The position numbers and the translations under genes were made by a program. Of a stretch of 64,000 nt of DNA, positions 8,052-17,294 are shown piece after piece. The first letter of the stretch is position 1. Each line of letters starts with the position of its first letter. Below the pieces are notes generated by a model. The model was not told the DNA's origin, ran no database searches, and saw only the letters and a list, made by a program, of their open reading frames with translations. This DNA comes from Bacteroides faecalis (lineage in GTDB: Bacteria; Bacteroidota; Bacteroidia; Bacteroidales; Bacteroidaceae), in NCBI RefSeq assembly GCF_003865075.1, contig NZ_BHWB01000004.1, positions 186,001 through 250,000 of the forward strand. The letters run 5' to 3'.

Positions 8052-9191
8052 ATGAAGAGTTTCTATTTTATATTATTGTTTTTTCTGATGCTGGCAGACC
8101 TGTCTTTGCAAGCCAAAGACAAGCCTTTCCAGCTTATCCGCGCCCTGCTTTACCGCATGGAGCGGGCGGACTCGTGCATGGTGCTGGATATGAACGTGAA
8201 CCTGCGGGGCGTTAAGCTCGCCCCGGACTGCACGGTATATCTTATCCCGCGGATTTTCTCCGCCTCGGATTCTTTAGATTTGCCTCCGGTGATGCTGAAC
8301 GGTCCGCAAAGCGACCTGATGTATCGCCGCCGCAAGGCGCTCGGCAAGTTCATCGAGCCTACCCCTTACGAGCCGTATGCCGTGCTTCGTGAAGGCGACC
8401 ACGAACTGCCGGTCGTTAATTACCGCAAGGACGACATCGACTGGCAACCGTGGATGGACGGTGCCGATATTAAAATATTATATAGGAGCTATAACGCCGA
8501 CGACCGCCTCGTTCCCATCCGTGCTGAATTTGAGCGCATCCCGCCGGTGATTGTGGAGAAAATCATCCACGACACTATTATCATCCACGATACGCTGCGC
8601 ATCGAGCGCACCGTAGACCGCCCCATGTATGTGCAGGCACCCGCTCCCGTAGTGGAGAAGCAGAAAGAAACCGTCATCGAACATGCCGGCTACCGTGCCG
8701 ACATCTACTTTCCGGTGGGCGGTATGAAGATATTGCCCGAACATGAACTCAACCGTGAGGCATGGCACGCTTTCGTGAGCGAGATCGACTCGTTGAGCGC
8801 CAACTCCGGCAACACCGTTCTGGGTATCACCGTCACCGGCTATTCCTCGCCCGAAGGCAGCTATCAGAGCAACGATGTGATCGCCAAGCGGCGCGCGCTT
8901 GCCCTGAAATCGTTCCTCGAAACGAAGTACAACTCCACTCAGGTAGAGATCCGTACCGAATGGGTGGCCGAAGACTGGGACCGCCTGGCAGAAGTGGTTC
9001 GTGCTTCCGATATGGACGATCGAGATAAGATATTGGACATTATCGAGAATGTGGACGTTTTCAAGGGACGCGAGAATCGCCTCAAATCCCTTTCGGGCGG
9101 CAAGTCGTGGGCGTACATGCTCAAAGAATATTTTCCGAAACTTCGTTGCGCTTCCTGCCGCATCGGCTACTTGAAACGCATTGAAAAATAA
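8052..9191 (+). CDS. DUF3868 / OmpA-like exported protein
   Basis: The signal peptide runs to about residue 20 (ILLFFLMLADLSLQA). The N-terminal half fits the DUF3868-type domain that accompanies DUF3575 in Bacteroidetes fimbrial loci. The region from about 215 to 310 is OmpA-like (ITVTGYSSPEGSYQSN, then AKRRALALKSFLE), a fold that often contacts peptidoglycan. A short linker with a repeated IIHDTI / IVEKIIHD pattern joins the two. It probably links a barrel or fimbrial base to the cell wall. The start is 9 bp after the DUF3575 stop. It shares the SSPEG motif with 89-2809. Confidence 0.8.
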   Translation: MKSFYFILLFFLMLADLSLQAKDKPFQLIRALLYRMERADSCMVLDMNVNLRGVKLAPDCTVYLIPRIFSASDSLDLPPVMLNGPQSDLMYRRRKALGKFIEPTPYEPYAVLREGDHELPVVNYRKDDIDWQPWMDGADIKILYRSYNADDRLVPIRAEFERIPPVIVEKIIHDTIIIHDTLRIERTVDRPMYVQAPAPVVEKQKETVIEHAGYRADIYFPVGGMKILPEHELNREAWHAFVSEIDSLSANSGNTVLGITVTGYSSPEGSYQSNDVIAKRRALALKSFLETKYNSTQVEIRTEWVAEDWDRLAEVVRASDMDDRDKILDIIENVDVFKGRENRLKSLSGGKSWAYMLKEYFPKLRCASCRIGYLKRIEK

Positions 9192-9203
9192 AGGAGGCAA
9201 CCC

Positions 9204-10358
9204 ATGAAAATAGATAGTCTACATATAAGTACAAACCTGAAAATCATCTCAATGATTCTGATTTTCCCCCTGCTGGCATCCTCCTGCCTGAGGGAAGAGG
9301 CGGACAACCATCCGAAGGTGCCCAACCGCACCCTCCTTTTCTATATGGCAGGCGATGGCAGCACCGAGGGGGAAATACAGGAGAAGACGGATGCTCTGGC
9401 AGCCGCATGGAATGTGCCGGAAGGCAACCGGCTGCTTGTTTACCAGAACCGTGGCAAGGACTACACTCCCCGGCTGCTGGAAATAGGCAAAGGCAAGGCG
9501 GACGTACTGGAGGACTACACCGACCGCAAAACGACATTCGGCCAAGACCTGAGCCGTGCCATCAACGATATGGTCAGGTTTTGCCCCGGCTCCGACTACG
9601 GGCTGATCGTGTTCTCACACTCCAACGGCTGGCTGCCTTCGGGCAACTACGGAGGCGGTGCCGGTACACGGACGGTTGCCACCGATGGCAGCATGGATTT
9701 CGAACTCCGCGATTTTGCGCATACCATCCCCGACGGGCAGTTCCGCTTCATCATCTTCGAAAGCTGCCAGATGGCGGGCATCGAAGTGGCGTATGAACTG
9801 AGAAGCAAAACCGGGCTCATCCTGGCTTCGAGCGCCGAAATCGTGTCGCCCGGGTTCACCCCCGTCTATGGCAGGATGCTGGAGCGGCTCTACAAGGAAA
9901 CCCCGGAGCTCACCGAGTTCGCCAACGACTATTACGAATATTGCAACAAGCAGACGGGCGACCTGCGCTCCGCCACGGTTAGCGTCATCAGCACGGCGGG
10001 CGTTGCCCCGTTCCGGGAATTCATCTCGCGGGTGGAGGAGGAGAACGTGGAACACTGGGAGTGGGTGGAACGCGACAAGATACAGCATTTCGACCGGCGC
10101 AAGGCCGACCACCTGTTCTACGACCTGGAAAGCTACATCCGCTCCATCGGGACGCAGCAGGACATCAACCGGCTTGCCGGGCTGCTGGCTGGGGCGGTGC
10201 TTTACAAGGCGGCTACGGAGTCGTTCATGCCGGGCACGCCTTACGGCTTCGAGGTCGGGGAGCATTGCGGTCTGACGATTTACATCCCTTCCACCAAATA
10301 TCCGTACCTGAACGAGCAACGCAAATTGCTGCTCCTGTTCTCGGAGCATCAGGAGTAA
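9204..10358 (+). CDS. Clostripain-family (peptidase C11) lipoprotein protease
   Basis: A lipobox (LLASSC, Cys28) predicts export and lipidation. The peptidase C11 core is clear: NRTLLFYMAGDGS after the signal, then DYGLIVFSHSNGW with catalytic His139 and FRFIIFESCQMAGIEVAYEL with catalytic Cys188. A strong ribosome site (AAGGAGG) precedes the ATG. C11 enzymes such as clostripain and fragipain usually cut after Arg. The operon encodes many fimbrillins with a TR-A site near the mature N-terminus, so this protease is a good candidate for their maturation. That link is inferred from context. A housekeeping role cannot be excluded. Confidence 0.85.
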   Translation: MKIDSLHISTNLKIISMILIFPLLASSCLREEADNHPKVPNRTLLFYMAGDGSTEGEIQEKTDALAAAWNVPEGNRLLVYQNRGKDYTPRLLEIGKGKADVLEDYTDRKTTFGQDLSRAINDMVRFCPGSDYGLIVFSHSNGWLPSGNYGGGAGTRTVATDGSMDFELRDFAHTIPDGQFRFIIFESCQMAGIEVAYELRSKTGLILASSAEIVSPGFTPVYGRMLERLYKETPELTEFANDYYEYCNKQTGDLRSATVSVISTAGVAPFREFISRVEEENVEHWEWVERDKIQHFDRRKADHLFYDLESYIRSIGTQQDINRLAGLLAGAVLYKAATESFMPGTPYGFEVGEHCGLTIYIPSTKYPYLNEQRKLLLLFSEHQE

Positions 10359-10477
10359 GAAGGCGGCTATAAATAATAAGGTAAGAACGCGGTAACAGGG
10401 AAGAAGAGAAATAAAGAGATGAGAATAGAGAAAGAAAACAAAAAAGAAATAAGGTAAACAACAAAATAAAAAAAGCG

Positions 10478-10810
10478 ATGAGTGAAATTTTATGGACACT
10501 GATTCTTGCAGCCGTTTTGATGGCGGGCTGTTGCTACCTCACTTTCAAGGCAATCGACTGGCTGGTGTCACTGGCCGTCTTCTGCCATTCTTTCTGCCGC
10601 TCACAATTGGTTTTCGATGATTATGAAGCCGAAATCTTCCGGTTGGAAGCAGAAGGAAACACCGGGGAGTTGCACAGGGAACAGGCAGCCTTCGAAGCCG
10701 AACAGGCGAAATATTACCGGCAGGCGAAACTATGTCCGGTAAAATATGCCTTTTGCCGGTTGCTCTTCCACGAGAGCCGTTTCATCCGCAAATACAGGCA
10801 AATGGCTTAG
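10478..10810 (+). CDS. Small membrane-anchored protein of unknown function
   Basis: It has 110 residues: one or two hydrophobic segments at the start (ILWTLILAAVLMAGCCYLTFKAIDWLVSLAVF) followed by a charged, Glu-rich helix and a basic end (ESRFIRKYRQMA). Six cysteines are scattered through it. It has no family I recognise. It lies between the C11 protease and the major fimbrillin, in the same direction, after a purine-rich spacer of 119 bp. Confidence 0.6.
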   Translation: MSEILWTLILAAVLMAGCCYLTFKAIDWLVSLAVFCHSFCRSQLVFDDYEAEIFRLEAEGNTGELHREQAAFEAEQAKYYRQAKLCPVKYAFCRLLFHESRFIRKYRQMA

Positions 10811-11034
10811 AAGCAATTTTTCAGTAAAATATGAAATATAGTTTTGAAATTAATTAAATGGAAACAAGAAGTTAAACGAAACAATGAAAACAAGAAACAG
10901 ACAGTAAAAGAAAAAGAGTACAGAATCGGTAGGACTGCGGGATGGAATTTCTGCCCCATCCACATGCCCGCACCGAAAGCCGACAACGGACAGAACGAAA
11001 GGCAGAACATTAATCATATCTAAATTCATAACAA

Positions 11035-13236
11035 ATGAAAGTTTACAAATTATTTACTTTAGCGCTGGCTGCCCTCGCATTTGCAGCTTGTAGCGACGAC
11101 GAGGTGATCAATCCTCAAAATCAAGGTCTTAACGAGGACGAGAACTGGCAAGCCGATGTGGAAGGCCTTACCATTAATTTTGCCACACTGGCAACAGGCC
11201 CCAATACCCGTGCTTATTCGGGTGAAACCGAATCCAAGGGAACGGAAGCGGTTATTTACGACGCCTACGTATTTGCCAAAGAAGCCAACCCGAAACACGA
11301 CAACGGACTGACCGGCGACTGGACAGTGATTAAGTGTAAGGTGAATAACGACGGTGTTGTGGAAGGAGAATCAAAGGTGGATAACCCCGACAAGACCGTG
11401 ACACTTAAAAACGTGGCTACGTTCCACGGTGTTCGTCAGGGCGACTATGTGTATGTGATCGCCAATGATCCCAACATGACGCTGGATATTGCCGAAGGCC
11501 TTGCACATCAGGGACAAAGTTCCGAGAAGAATATCAAAGCCTATACTTCCATGCTATCCAAGGAATATCTGGGCGGACTGGCTTTCGGTAAAACGCAGAC
11601 TGATCCTACCGGTAAATTCGTGATGGCAGGTTTGGCACAGATCCCTGTAGCCCCCACGCTCCCGAGTAACGGTACAATTGAAGTGGAAGTAGGCCTCGAC
11701 CGCGAGTTGTCAAAGGTGAACTTCAAAGCCAATACGAGCTCTACACCTTCCGACGAAGCTTACAAGGTGGTTGAATTCCAGGAAGGCGACGGTATCACCG
11801 TATTGCGTATCGCCCCAACAACCAGCATGTTTACCGAACGCGACGCCGATTTCTATGTTCCCAGCCCTTCTTGCGTAGAAAACTGGCCTATCAACGACCA
11901 CTCGTTTGCTGATAACCTGGGATTCAGTAAGTTCTGCGACCAGACCATTCCGGGTTCGGTAATGTTCGACGGTGGAGCTGCGACAGACCTGGTTTGGAAC
12001 GACGTTACCATCCCTGCCAACTTCAACACAACCAATCCTGCGGGTGGCATTGAAGAATACCGTTTTTCATGGGTATTGCCGGCAGCAAAAGGCGCAGCCG
12101 ATGAATCAGGCACGATAGAATACGGATCGAAAACAGGCAACATGCTGTATGGTTCCAATAAAGTCATCAATGCTCCTGTATTCTATACATCGCCCAACTA
12201 CAGCAAAAACACCAACGCTGTGACTGCTGTCTGTACACAAGCTACTTACATTGGTAGAGACGTGTTCCAGAATAGCGGACTGAACGCTGCTGTAGCACAA
12301 GCTTTGGCATGCACCACTGAGAAGATTACATTTACAGCCGGTAGCGACAATGTTGAAATTGATAACCCGCTTTGGGTAAAGGATGCGACAAAGACCGCTT
12401 CATTTGTTAAATCTATCAAGACCATTCTCGGTATAACCGATGATAAAGTTGCCGGAAAAGGTTTGGGCTTGCAATACAGAAACAAGGCTACCGATACTGA
12501 AGCCTCAGATGCTTTTGAAGCAATCTTAACTAAATATGGTTTGACTGCTGCTACAACATATGATTTGCCGAAATCCGATGGTACCGATATTGAAACTGTA
12601 GCATTAGACCGTACTCATTATGAGAATATGATGGATAAATTCTATACCGCAGTGATCCTTCAGTTCCGATTGGCAAACGATGTACAGGTAGATGGCGATA
12701 TGGATACCGAATTGGGTAACAAAGTGCCCAACGGCAAAAAGGCTTATTTCTATGATCCTGTATCTCAAGCCGACGAGTACAACAAAGAACTGTTGCCTAC
12801 AGACTACTTGTTGCTGGGTACTACCCCTGTAGATTACCAACTGAAAGACAAGGATGGTAAAGACTTGACAGCCAAAACCCCGTCTACTCCTATCTTCTGC
12901 ATCTACGACCAAAGCGCCACTGCTGTAGCTGATGTGAAAGCTACATCTACAGACTTTACCACCGGTAAAACTGCCCGTCTTACTTATTTCTCAACCGACG
13001 ACGCTTTCAAATACTTCACCAACATGAAGTTGTATTACCGTGCGGACATTGCCGACTATGTAGACAACGTATCCAACAAGATGACAGAACGCAACATGCA
13101 TTACCAGACCGTGGGTACTATCCAGTCACTGGGTGCACGCACCATCCACGATGCCGTTTACTCTGACGAGAACACCATGAAGGTAGATGTGAAGGTTAAC
13201 AACTGGAAGCTGTCTATCAATCAGATTCCTATGTAA
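11035..13236 (+). CDS. Mfa1-like major fimbrial subunit (fimbrillin)
   Basis: The 733-residue protein starts with a lipoprotein signal (LAALAFAAC, Cys19). A protease site NTR-A follows at Arg59, as in FimA/Mfa1 fimbrillins, where an Arg-specific protease frees the N-terminal groove for strand exchange. The C-terminus has the Mfa1-type close GARTIHDAVYSDENTMKVDVKVNNWKLSINQIPM. Codons in the 5' two-thirds differ slightly from those in the low-GC insertion-like part (about 12280-12620). It is followed by a strong terminator-like structure before the anchor gene, which would favour high expression of this subunit. Its size and position make it the likely shaft subunit. Confidence 0.85.
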   Translation: MKVYKLFTLALAALAFAACSDDEVINPQNQGLNEDENWQADVEGLTINFATLATGPNTRAYSGETESKGTEAVIYDAYVFAKEANPKHDNGLTGDWTVIKCKVNNDGVVEGESKVDNPDKTVTLKNVATFHGVRQGDYVYVIANDPNMTLDIAEGLAHQGQSSEKNIKAYTSMLSKEYLGGLAFGKTQTDPTGKFVMAGLAQIPVAPTLPSNGTIEVEVGLDRELSKVNFKANTSSTPSDEAYKVVEFQEGDGITVLRIAPTTSMFTERDADFYVPSPSCVENWPINDHSFADNLGFSKFCDQTIPGSVMFDGGAATDLVWNDVTIPANFNTTNPAGGIEEYRFSWVLPAAKGAADESGTIEYGSKTGNMLYGSNKVINAPVFYTSPNYSKNTNAVTAVCTQATYIGRDVFQNSGLNAAVAQALACTTEKITFTAGSDNVEIDNPLWVKDATKTASFVKSIKTILGITDDKVAGKGLGLQYRNKATDTEASDAFEAILTKYGLTAATTYDLPKSDGTDIETVALDRTHYENMMDKFYTAVILQFRLANDVQVDGDMDTELGNKVPNGKKAYFYDPVSQADEYNKELLPTDYLLLGTTPVDYQLKDKDGKDLTAKTPSTPIFCIYDQSATAVADVKATSTDFTTGKTARLTYFSTDDAFKYFTNMKLYYRADIADYVDNVSNKMTERNMHYQTVGTIQSLGARTIHDAVYSDENTMKVDVKVNNWKLSINQIPM

Positions 13237-13312
13237 TCAAGAGAAAACGTAATGGAAAGACATCATTCCACGATGTATAACCGGCTTTTGTTTTAGGCAG
13301 AAGCTTCTACAG

Positions 13313-13365
13313 ACCGGGGAGGTAGGCGCCCGTCTACGCCGGAGCTCCGCTCCCCGGTTTTCTTT
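13313..13365 (+). terminator. Terminator or attenuator between major subunit and anchor genes
   Basis: ACCGGGGAG (13313-13321) pairs perfectly with CTCCCCGGT (13350-13358), and TTTCTTT follows. Two small stems (GTAG/CTAC and CGGAGCTCCG) can form inside the loop. This is a rho-independent terminator 77 nt after the major subunit stop. Partial read-through would set a high major-to-minor ratio. Confidence 0.75.
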
Positions 13366-13379
13366 AAAAACAACCGAAA

Positions 13380-14336
13380 ATGAAGAAACTGATTCTGATA
13401 TTGATTTCCGCACTGCTCGTGCTTCCCACGTCCTGCGTCAAGGACGACCTGGATGCCTGTGCCGGGCTGCTTCACCTGTACTTCAGCTACATCTACCGGG
13501 AGACCAACGAATTCTACTCCACGGTAAATACGGACGTGCACGTCAATTACTACTACAAAGAGAGCGGGGAAAAATATCGGGAAACCACCGTCGAGCGTGC
13601 GAGCATCGACATCAACACTCCCTACCTGTGGGAGAAAACACTGCAAGACCGCGACTCCGTCATTTTGGTATCGTGGACACACGATGAGCGTGTGGATTAT
13701 GTGGAACCGTCCGGCACCCCGAAGGGCGAGGGCTATGTCCATCTGAAAGAAATTACCGAAGGCAGCGGAATCTGCCTGCCCGTAGACGATTTGCTCTACG
13801 GCACCGTCTCTTTCGACGCCGGCATGCGCACGCAGCGCAACGACGTCACCATCCCGTTTGTACGCGCCGTGTGCCGCGTGCGCATCACCATGATTCCCGA
13901 AACGGTGCAGGACGGCAGCGGAGACATCACCGTGAACGGTGGAAGCGGCACCCGTGCCGACGGCGGAACCGGCAGCGTCGTCATCCCCCATGCCGACGAC
14001 TATACCTTCCACCTGGAAGGAACCCGCAACAAGATCGATTACAACAACATAACTTCGGGCGAGGCAATCACCCTTGCCCCGAAGGCCTATTACGACGAAA
14101 AGACCGGTAACGTCACCACGAACTGGTTCGGCGCCTTCTCTTCACTGGAAGAGTACCTCAACGTGAACGTGTTCATCAAGAAAGACCAGGTCGCCAAATT
14201 CGACTGCGCACCCATACAACTCGCTTCCACACCGGGCGATTATATCGACCTGGTGATCGACGGACGGTACACCCGCCCCGTGCTGAGTGTGAAAGTGAAC
14301 GGATGGAGACTCGCCAAGGTGGAGAGCAGCATGTAA
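13380..14336 (+). CDS. FimB/Mfa2 family fimbrial anchor lipoprotein
   Basis: A lipobox (LVLPTSC, Cys19) begins the mature protein, and the next residues VKDDLDACAGLLHLYFSYIY match the typical FimB/Mfa2 N-terminus (a Cys-rich strand followed by an aromatic one). The C-terminus (YTRPVLSVKVNGWRLAKVESSM) is the usual last strand with its NGW motif. In Porphyromonas the homologue anchors the fimbria to the outer membrane and limits its length. It follows the terminator that separates it from the major subunit. A low-complexity segment (GSGDITVNGGSGTRADGG) sits near residue 185. Confidence 0.85.
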   Translation: MKKLILILISALLVLPTSCVKDDLDACAGLLHLYFSYIYRETNEFYSTVNTDVHVNYYYKESGEKYRETTVERASIDINTPYLWEKTLQDRDSVILVSWTHDERVDYVEPSGTPKGEGYVHLKEITEGSGICLPVDDLLYGTVSFDAGMRTQRNDVTIPFVRAVCRVRITMIPETVQDGSGDITVNGGSGTRADGGTGSVVIPHADDYTFHLEGTRNKIDYNNITSGEAITLAPKAYYDEKTGNVTTNWFGAFSSLEEYLNVNVFIKKDQVAKFDCAPIQLASTPGDYIDLVIDGRYTRPVLSVKVNGWRLAKVESSM

Positions 14337-14362
14337 GAAACAAGAAAACGGAGAGCAATATA

Positions 14363-16117
14363 ATGGTAAGAACAATGAAGCACATCAAGACATATTTTCT
14401 GGCGGCACTCCTCACCGGAGCGGCGATTTCGTGCATGGACGATACGTTGCAGTATTCCGAGTACCACCCGGGTCCCGACTGCGGAGTGCAGGATGGCGAC
14501 AAGGACATGCGCCTGAAGGTGAGCGTGCCCCGTACCTATGGCAAGACCGGCACGGGCAGCCTTTCGCGTGAGGAACGCATCGACACGCTCGACGTGCTGG
14601 TGTTCGCCCCCGGCCCCGACGGCAAGATGTACCTGCGCGCCTCCGCCACCGGCTCCGAGGTGAAGAACGACGAAGGCAACGTCGTTGCCAACGTGTTCGA
14701 AGTGGTGATGCCGCTGGGCAGGAATATGGATGTGCACGTATTCGCCAATTCGCACCGCGAGCTGATGCGCTCGGGCGCCTTCGGCAACATCGGCAAGGAG
14801 ATGCAGACCGTGCTGGGCATGGTGGCGCATAGCCGCAAATACGACCTGCAAAAAGACGACCAGTTGCTGCCCATGCACGGCTCGGTCACCGGCGTCACGG
14901 TGGATAAGGACAGCAAAGACGTGCTGCCCGTGAGCGTGCTGCGCTCCGTGGCAAAGGTGAGCGTGATGCTCAACGGTAAGATGGACGCCGGCAACGACTG
15001 GCTGACAGGCGGCGAACTCGACGAAAAAGAGTTCGAACTGCGAGAGCTCTACGCTTTCTACCCCGCCGACAGCGGACGGGTGGCAACGGCGGACACCACC
15101 GTGTTCTATACCGTGATACCCGACTCGGGCAATGTGCGCACCGCCACGCTGCCCGCCAAGCTCAAAGCCGGCAACCGCCCCGATACGCTTTCTATCATCA
15201 AAACAAGCAAAGTCACCGAGATAGAGAGCATCTACCTCTACGAGAATATCCCGTGGACCAAAGACGGCTACGACTATGCCACCACCCGCATGGTGGTGGG
15301 CGGCATCTATACCGACCCGCGTACACATAAGGTAGACACCAATGCCGACGGCACGTCCCGGGTGAGCTATTACCGCATCAACTTTCAGAATGTATACGAT
15401 ACCGCCACACCGGTGCAATATCCCGTGTTGCGTAACCACCATTACGTGTTCAACATCACCTCCGTGGCCGCCCCGGGCTACGACACCCCGCGGCAAGCCG
15501 CCGAGGGCAAGCCCATCAACATCAACGTGACGGTGATCGACTGGAAAAACGAAATCAACAACGTGGAGTACGACGGACAGAGCTATTTCGACCTCTCGGA
15601 GCGCATCATCCGCCTGCCCCGCAACGCCGGGAGCGAACGGAGCATCGAGGTGGAGAGCAACGTGGACGAAGCCCTTTGGGGCATGTACTTCAAGGACACG
15701 CACAACGGAGCGACCACACCACAGACTTGGTATAAGGATAAGCTGGGCACCGACAGCGTGGCGCCCACGTTGGAGACTGTCTTGAAGAACAGCCGCTACG
15801 AGGTGACCAAGAGCGGAACCAAGATCACCGTCAAGGCGCTCAAGGCCTACAAAGACCTGCCTGCCGCCCCGACTACCGAAACCCGCGACGATGTGCTGAT
15901 TATCAAGGTGAAGAACCTCTACATCAGCCTTATTATCACGCAGGTGGACAAGTCGCCCGACGACTGGGGAGGCGGCGGAAGCGGCAGCTCCGAAGTGGGC
16001 GGCAAAGGCGAAGAAGGCAACGTGGACGGAGTGACGGAGAACGACAGGGAGAATGGCAACGGAGAGAGCGGCACGCCCGACACCGAAGTCAAGTTCGACA
16101 ATAAGACGACAAAGTAA
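14363..16117 (+). CDS. Large fimbrillin-family lipoprotein (minor subunit)
   Basis: The frame opens at 14303 inside the previous gene. The ATG at 14363 has a GGAGAG site about 9 nt upstream and gives a lipoprotein signal with Cys24 (LLTGAAISC); 14375 is a possible alternative. The product of about 585 residues has a fimbrillin-like N-terminal domain (RIDTLDVLVFAPGPDGKMYL, MDVHVFANSH) and a second beta domain after residue 400. A Gly/Ser/Glu-rich tail (about 560-585) is unusual for the family. No TR-A site follows the lipobox, so it may not be processed like the others. Its place after the anchor suggests an Mfa3/Mfa4-type accessory role. Confidence 0.7.
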   Translation: MVRTMKHIKTYFLAALLTGAAISCMDDTLQYSEYHPGPDCGVQDGDKDMRLKVSVPRTYGKTGTGSLSREERIDTLDVLVFAPGPDGKMYLRASATGSEVKNDEGNVVANVFEVVMPLGRNMDVHVFANSHRELMRSGAFGNIGKEMQTVLGMVAHSRKYDLQKDDQLLPMHGSVTGVTVDKDSKDVLPVSVLRSVAKVSVMLNGKMDAGNDWLTGGELDEKEFELRELYAFYPADSGRVATADTTVFYTVIPDSGNVRTATLPAKLKAGNRPDTLSIIKTSKVTEIESIYLYENIPWTKDGYDYATTRMVVGGIYTDPRTHKVDTNADGTSRVSYYRINFQNVYDTATPVQYPVLRNHHYVFNITSVAAPGYDTPRQAAEGKPININVTVIDWKNEINNVEYDGQSYFDLSERIIRLPRNAGSERSIEVESNVDEALWGMYFKDTHNGATTPQTWYKDKLGTDSVAPTLETVLKNSRYEVTKSGTKITVKALKAYKDLPAAPTTETRDDVLIIKVKNLYISLIITQVDKSPDDWGGGGSGSSEVGGKGEEGNVDGVTENDRENGNGESGTPDTEVKFDNKTTK

Positions 16118-16134
16118 TAAAAACAACATATCGC

Positions 16135-17283
16135 ATGAAGAAATTAAGGAACATAAAATATTGGACGTACGGTGTATTTTGTTGCGCCGTGCTGCTCTCC
16201 TGTTCGGAAAACCTGTCGGATGCGGTGAGCGCGAAAGAGGCGGGCGGTGAGCCGGAGACTTTTACGGTGAACTATATCCTGCCCGACACAGAGACGGGAA
16301 ACGACCGCATTTATCCCGATGCCGGCAGCACTTCCCTGACACGCGCTTTGGTGGTACCCATTGCCAACGAGCAGGAGAGCAAGGTGAGCAACGTGGCGCT
16401 CCTGTTCTTCGAGCGGGACGATTATGGTAACGGGTTGTTCGTGGGCAGATGCGACGGAACGGTGGAAAGCGACCATCTTGCCAAAAGCGGCAAAGTGACC
16501 GTTACGCTTGGCGATCCCGTAAAGGCAGACACCGGTTACAACGTGCTCGCCATCGCCAACGCCGACAGCTATTTCAGTTCCGGCAGTTACCTAGCGGACT
16601 ATTGCAAAGATAAAACGGAAAACCGTGTGCGGTTGCTGCTCACAGCCATCATGCCCCATACTCCGAAATATGTATGCGAGTTTCCGGACGCAGGACTGCC
16701 AATGAGCGGCACTGCCGTGAAAGAGGCAGGCAAGGACATGACCGTGAGCCTTTTGCGTGCCGTTGCGCGCATCGACGTGAAAGTAGCGGATGAGAAGAAA
16801 AATGACATCATCCTGACCGAAGCTACCCTGCGTAATGTATCGTCGCGCATCCCGGTATTCAATGACCCGAAGGATGCCGACGCCCTGATGCTTGCATCCG
16901 CCGGGCCCTATATAAAAGCGGTTCACGATACCGTGATCCGCGGCGGATTGTACCTGCCCGAGGTGTTCCGCACCGGGTTTGCCGACGATGTGGCGCTGCG
17001 CAACCGGCAGGCAGCCTGCCTGCTGGTGAACTGCCATAACAAAGATTATACGGGCAACCGTACCTGGTACAGGATAGATATCGACATCGACGATGAAGGC
17101 GTGCAATACCTCCGGCGCAACAATGCCTATACGGTGGAGATCAGCCGCATCCGCAGCCTGGGCGCCGAGACGCCCGACGAAGCGTACAATGGCGACGCCA
17201 CGCTGATAAAGGCGGTCACCATCCCCACGGAATGGAAAACTCCCGAAGGAATGGACAAACCACCGGTGGTGGATATACAGTGA
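16135..17283 (+). CDS. Fimbrillin-family lipoprotein (minor subunit)
   Basis: A lipobox (AVLLSC, Cys23) is followed by a LTR-A site at Arg70. The body has fimbrillin signatures: VSNVALLFFERDD, GYNVLAIANADSYF, DMTVSLLRAVARIDVKV and a closing RNNAYTVEISRIRSLGAETPDE. The last strand is VTIPTEWKTPE. It is longer and more diverged than the small array genes that follow, and is best seen as a neck or adaptor subunit. It starts 17 nt after the previous stop. Confidence 0.75.
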   Translation: MKKLRNIKYWTYGVFCCAVLLSCSENLSDAVSAKEAGGEPETFTVNYILPDTETGNDRIYPDAGSTSLTRALVVPIANEQESKVSNVALLFFERDDYGNGLFVGRCDGTVESDHLAKSGKVTVTLGDPVKADTGYNVLAIANADSYFSSGSYLADYCKDKTENRVRLLLTAIMPHTPKYVCEFPDAGLPMSGTAVKEAGKDMTVSLLRAVARIDVKVADEKKNDIILTEATLRNVSSRIPVFNDPKDADALMLASAGPYIKAVHDTVIRGGLYLPEVFRTGFADDVALRNRQAACLLVNCHNKDYTGNRTWYRIDIDIDDEGVQYLRRNNAYTVEISRIRSLGAETPDEAYNGDATLIKAVTIPTEWKTPEGMDKPPVVDIQ

Positions 17284-17294
17284 GAAAAAACAGC

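Noticed and set aside
14240..16129. Open minus-strand frame of 629 codons opposite the large fimbrillin
   Set aside because: It is antisense to a gene with lipobox and family motifs, is His/Val/Gly-rich without domains, and results from high GC at third positions.
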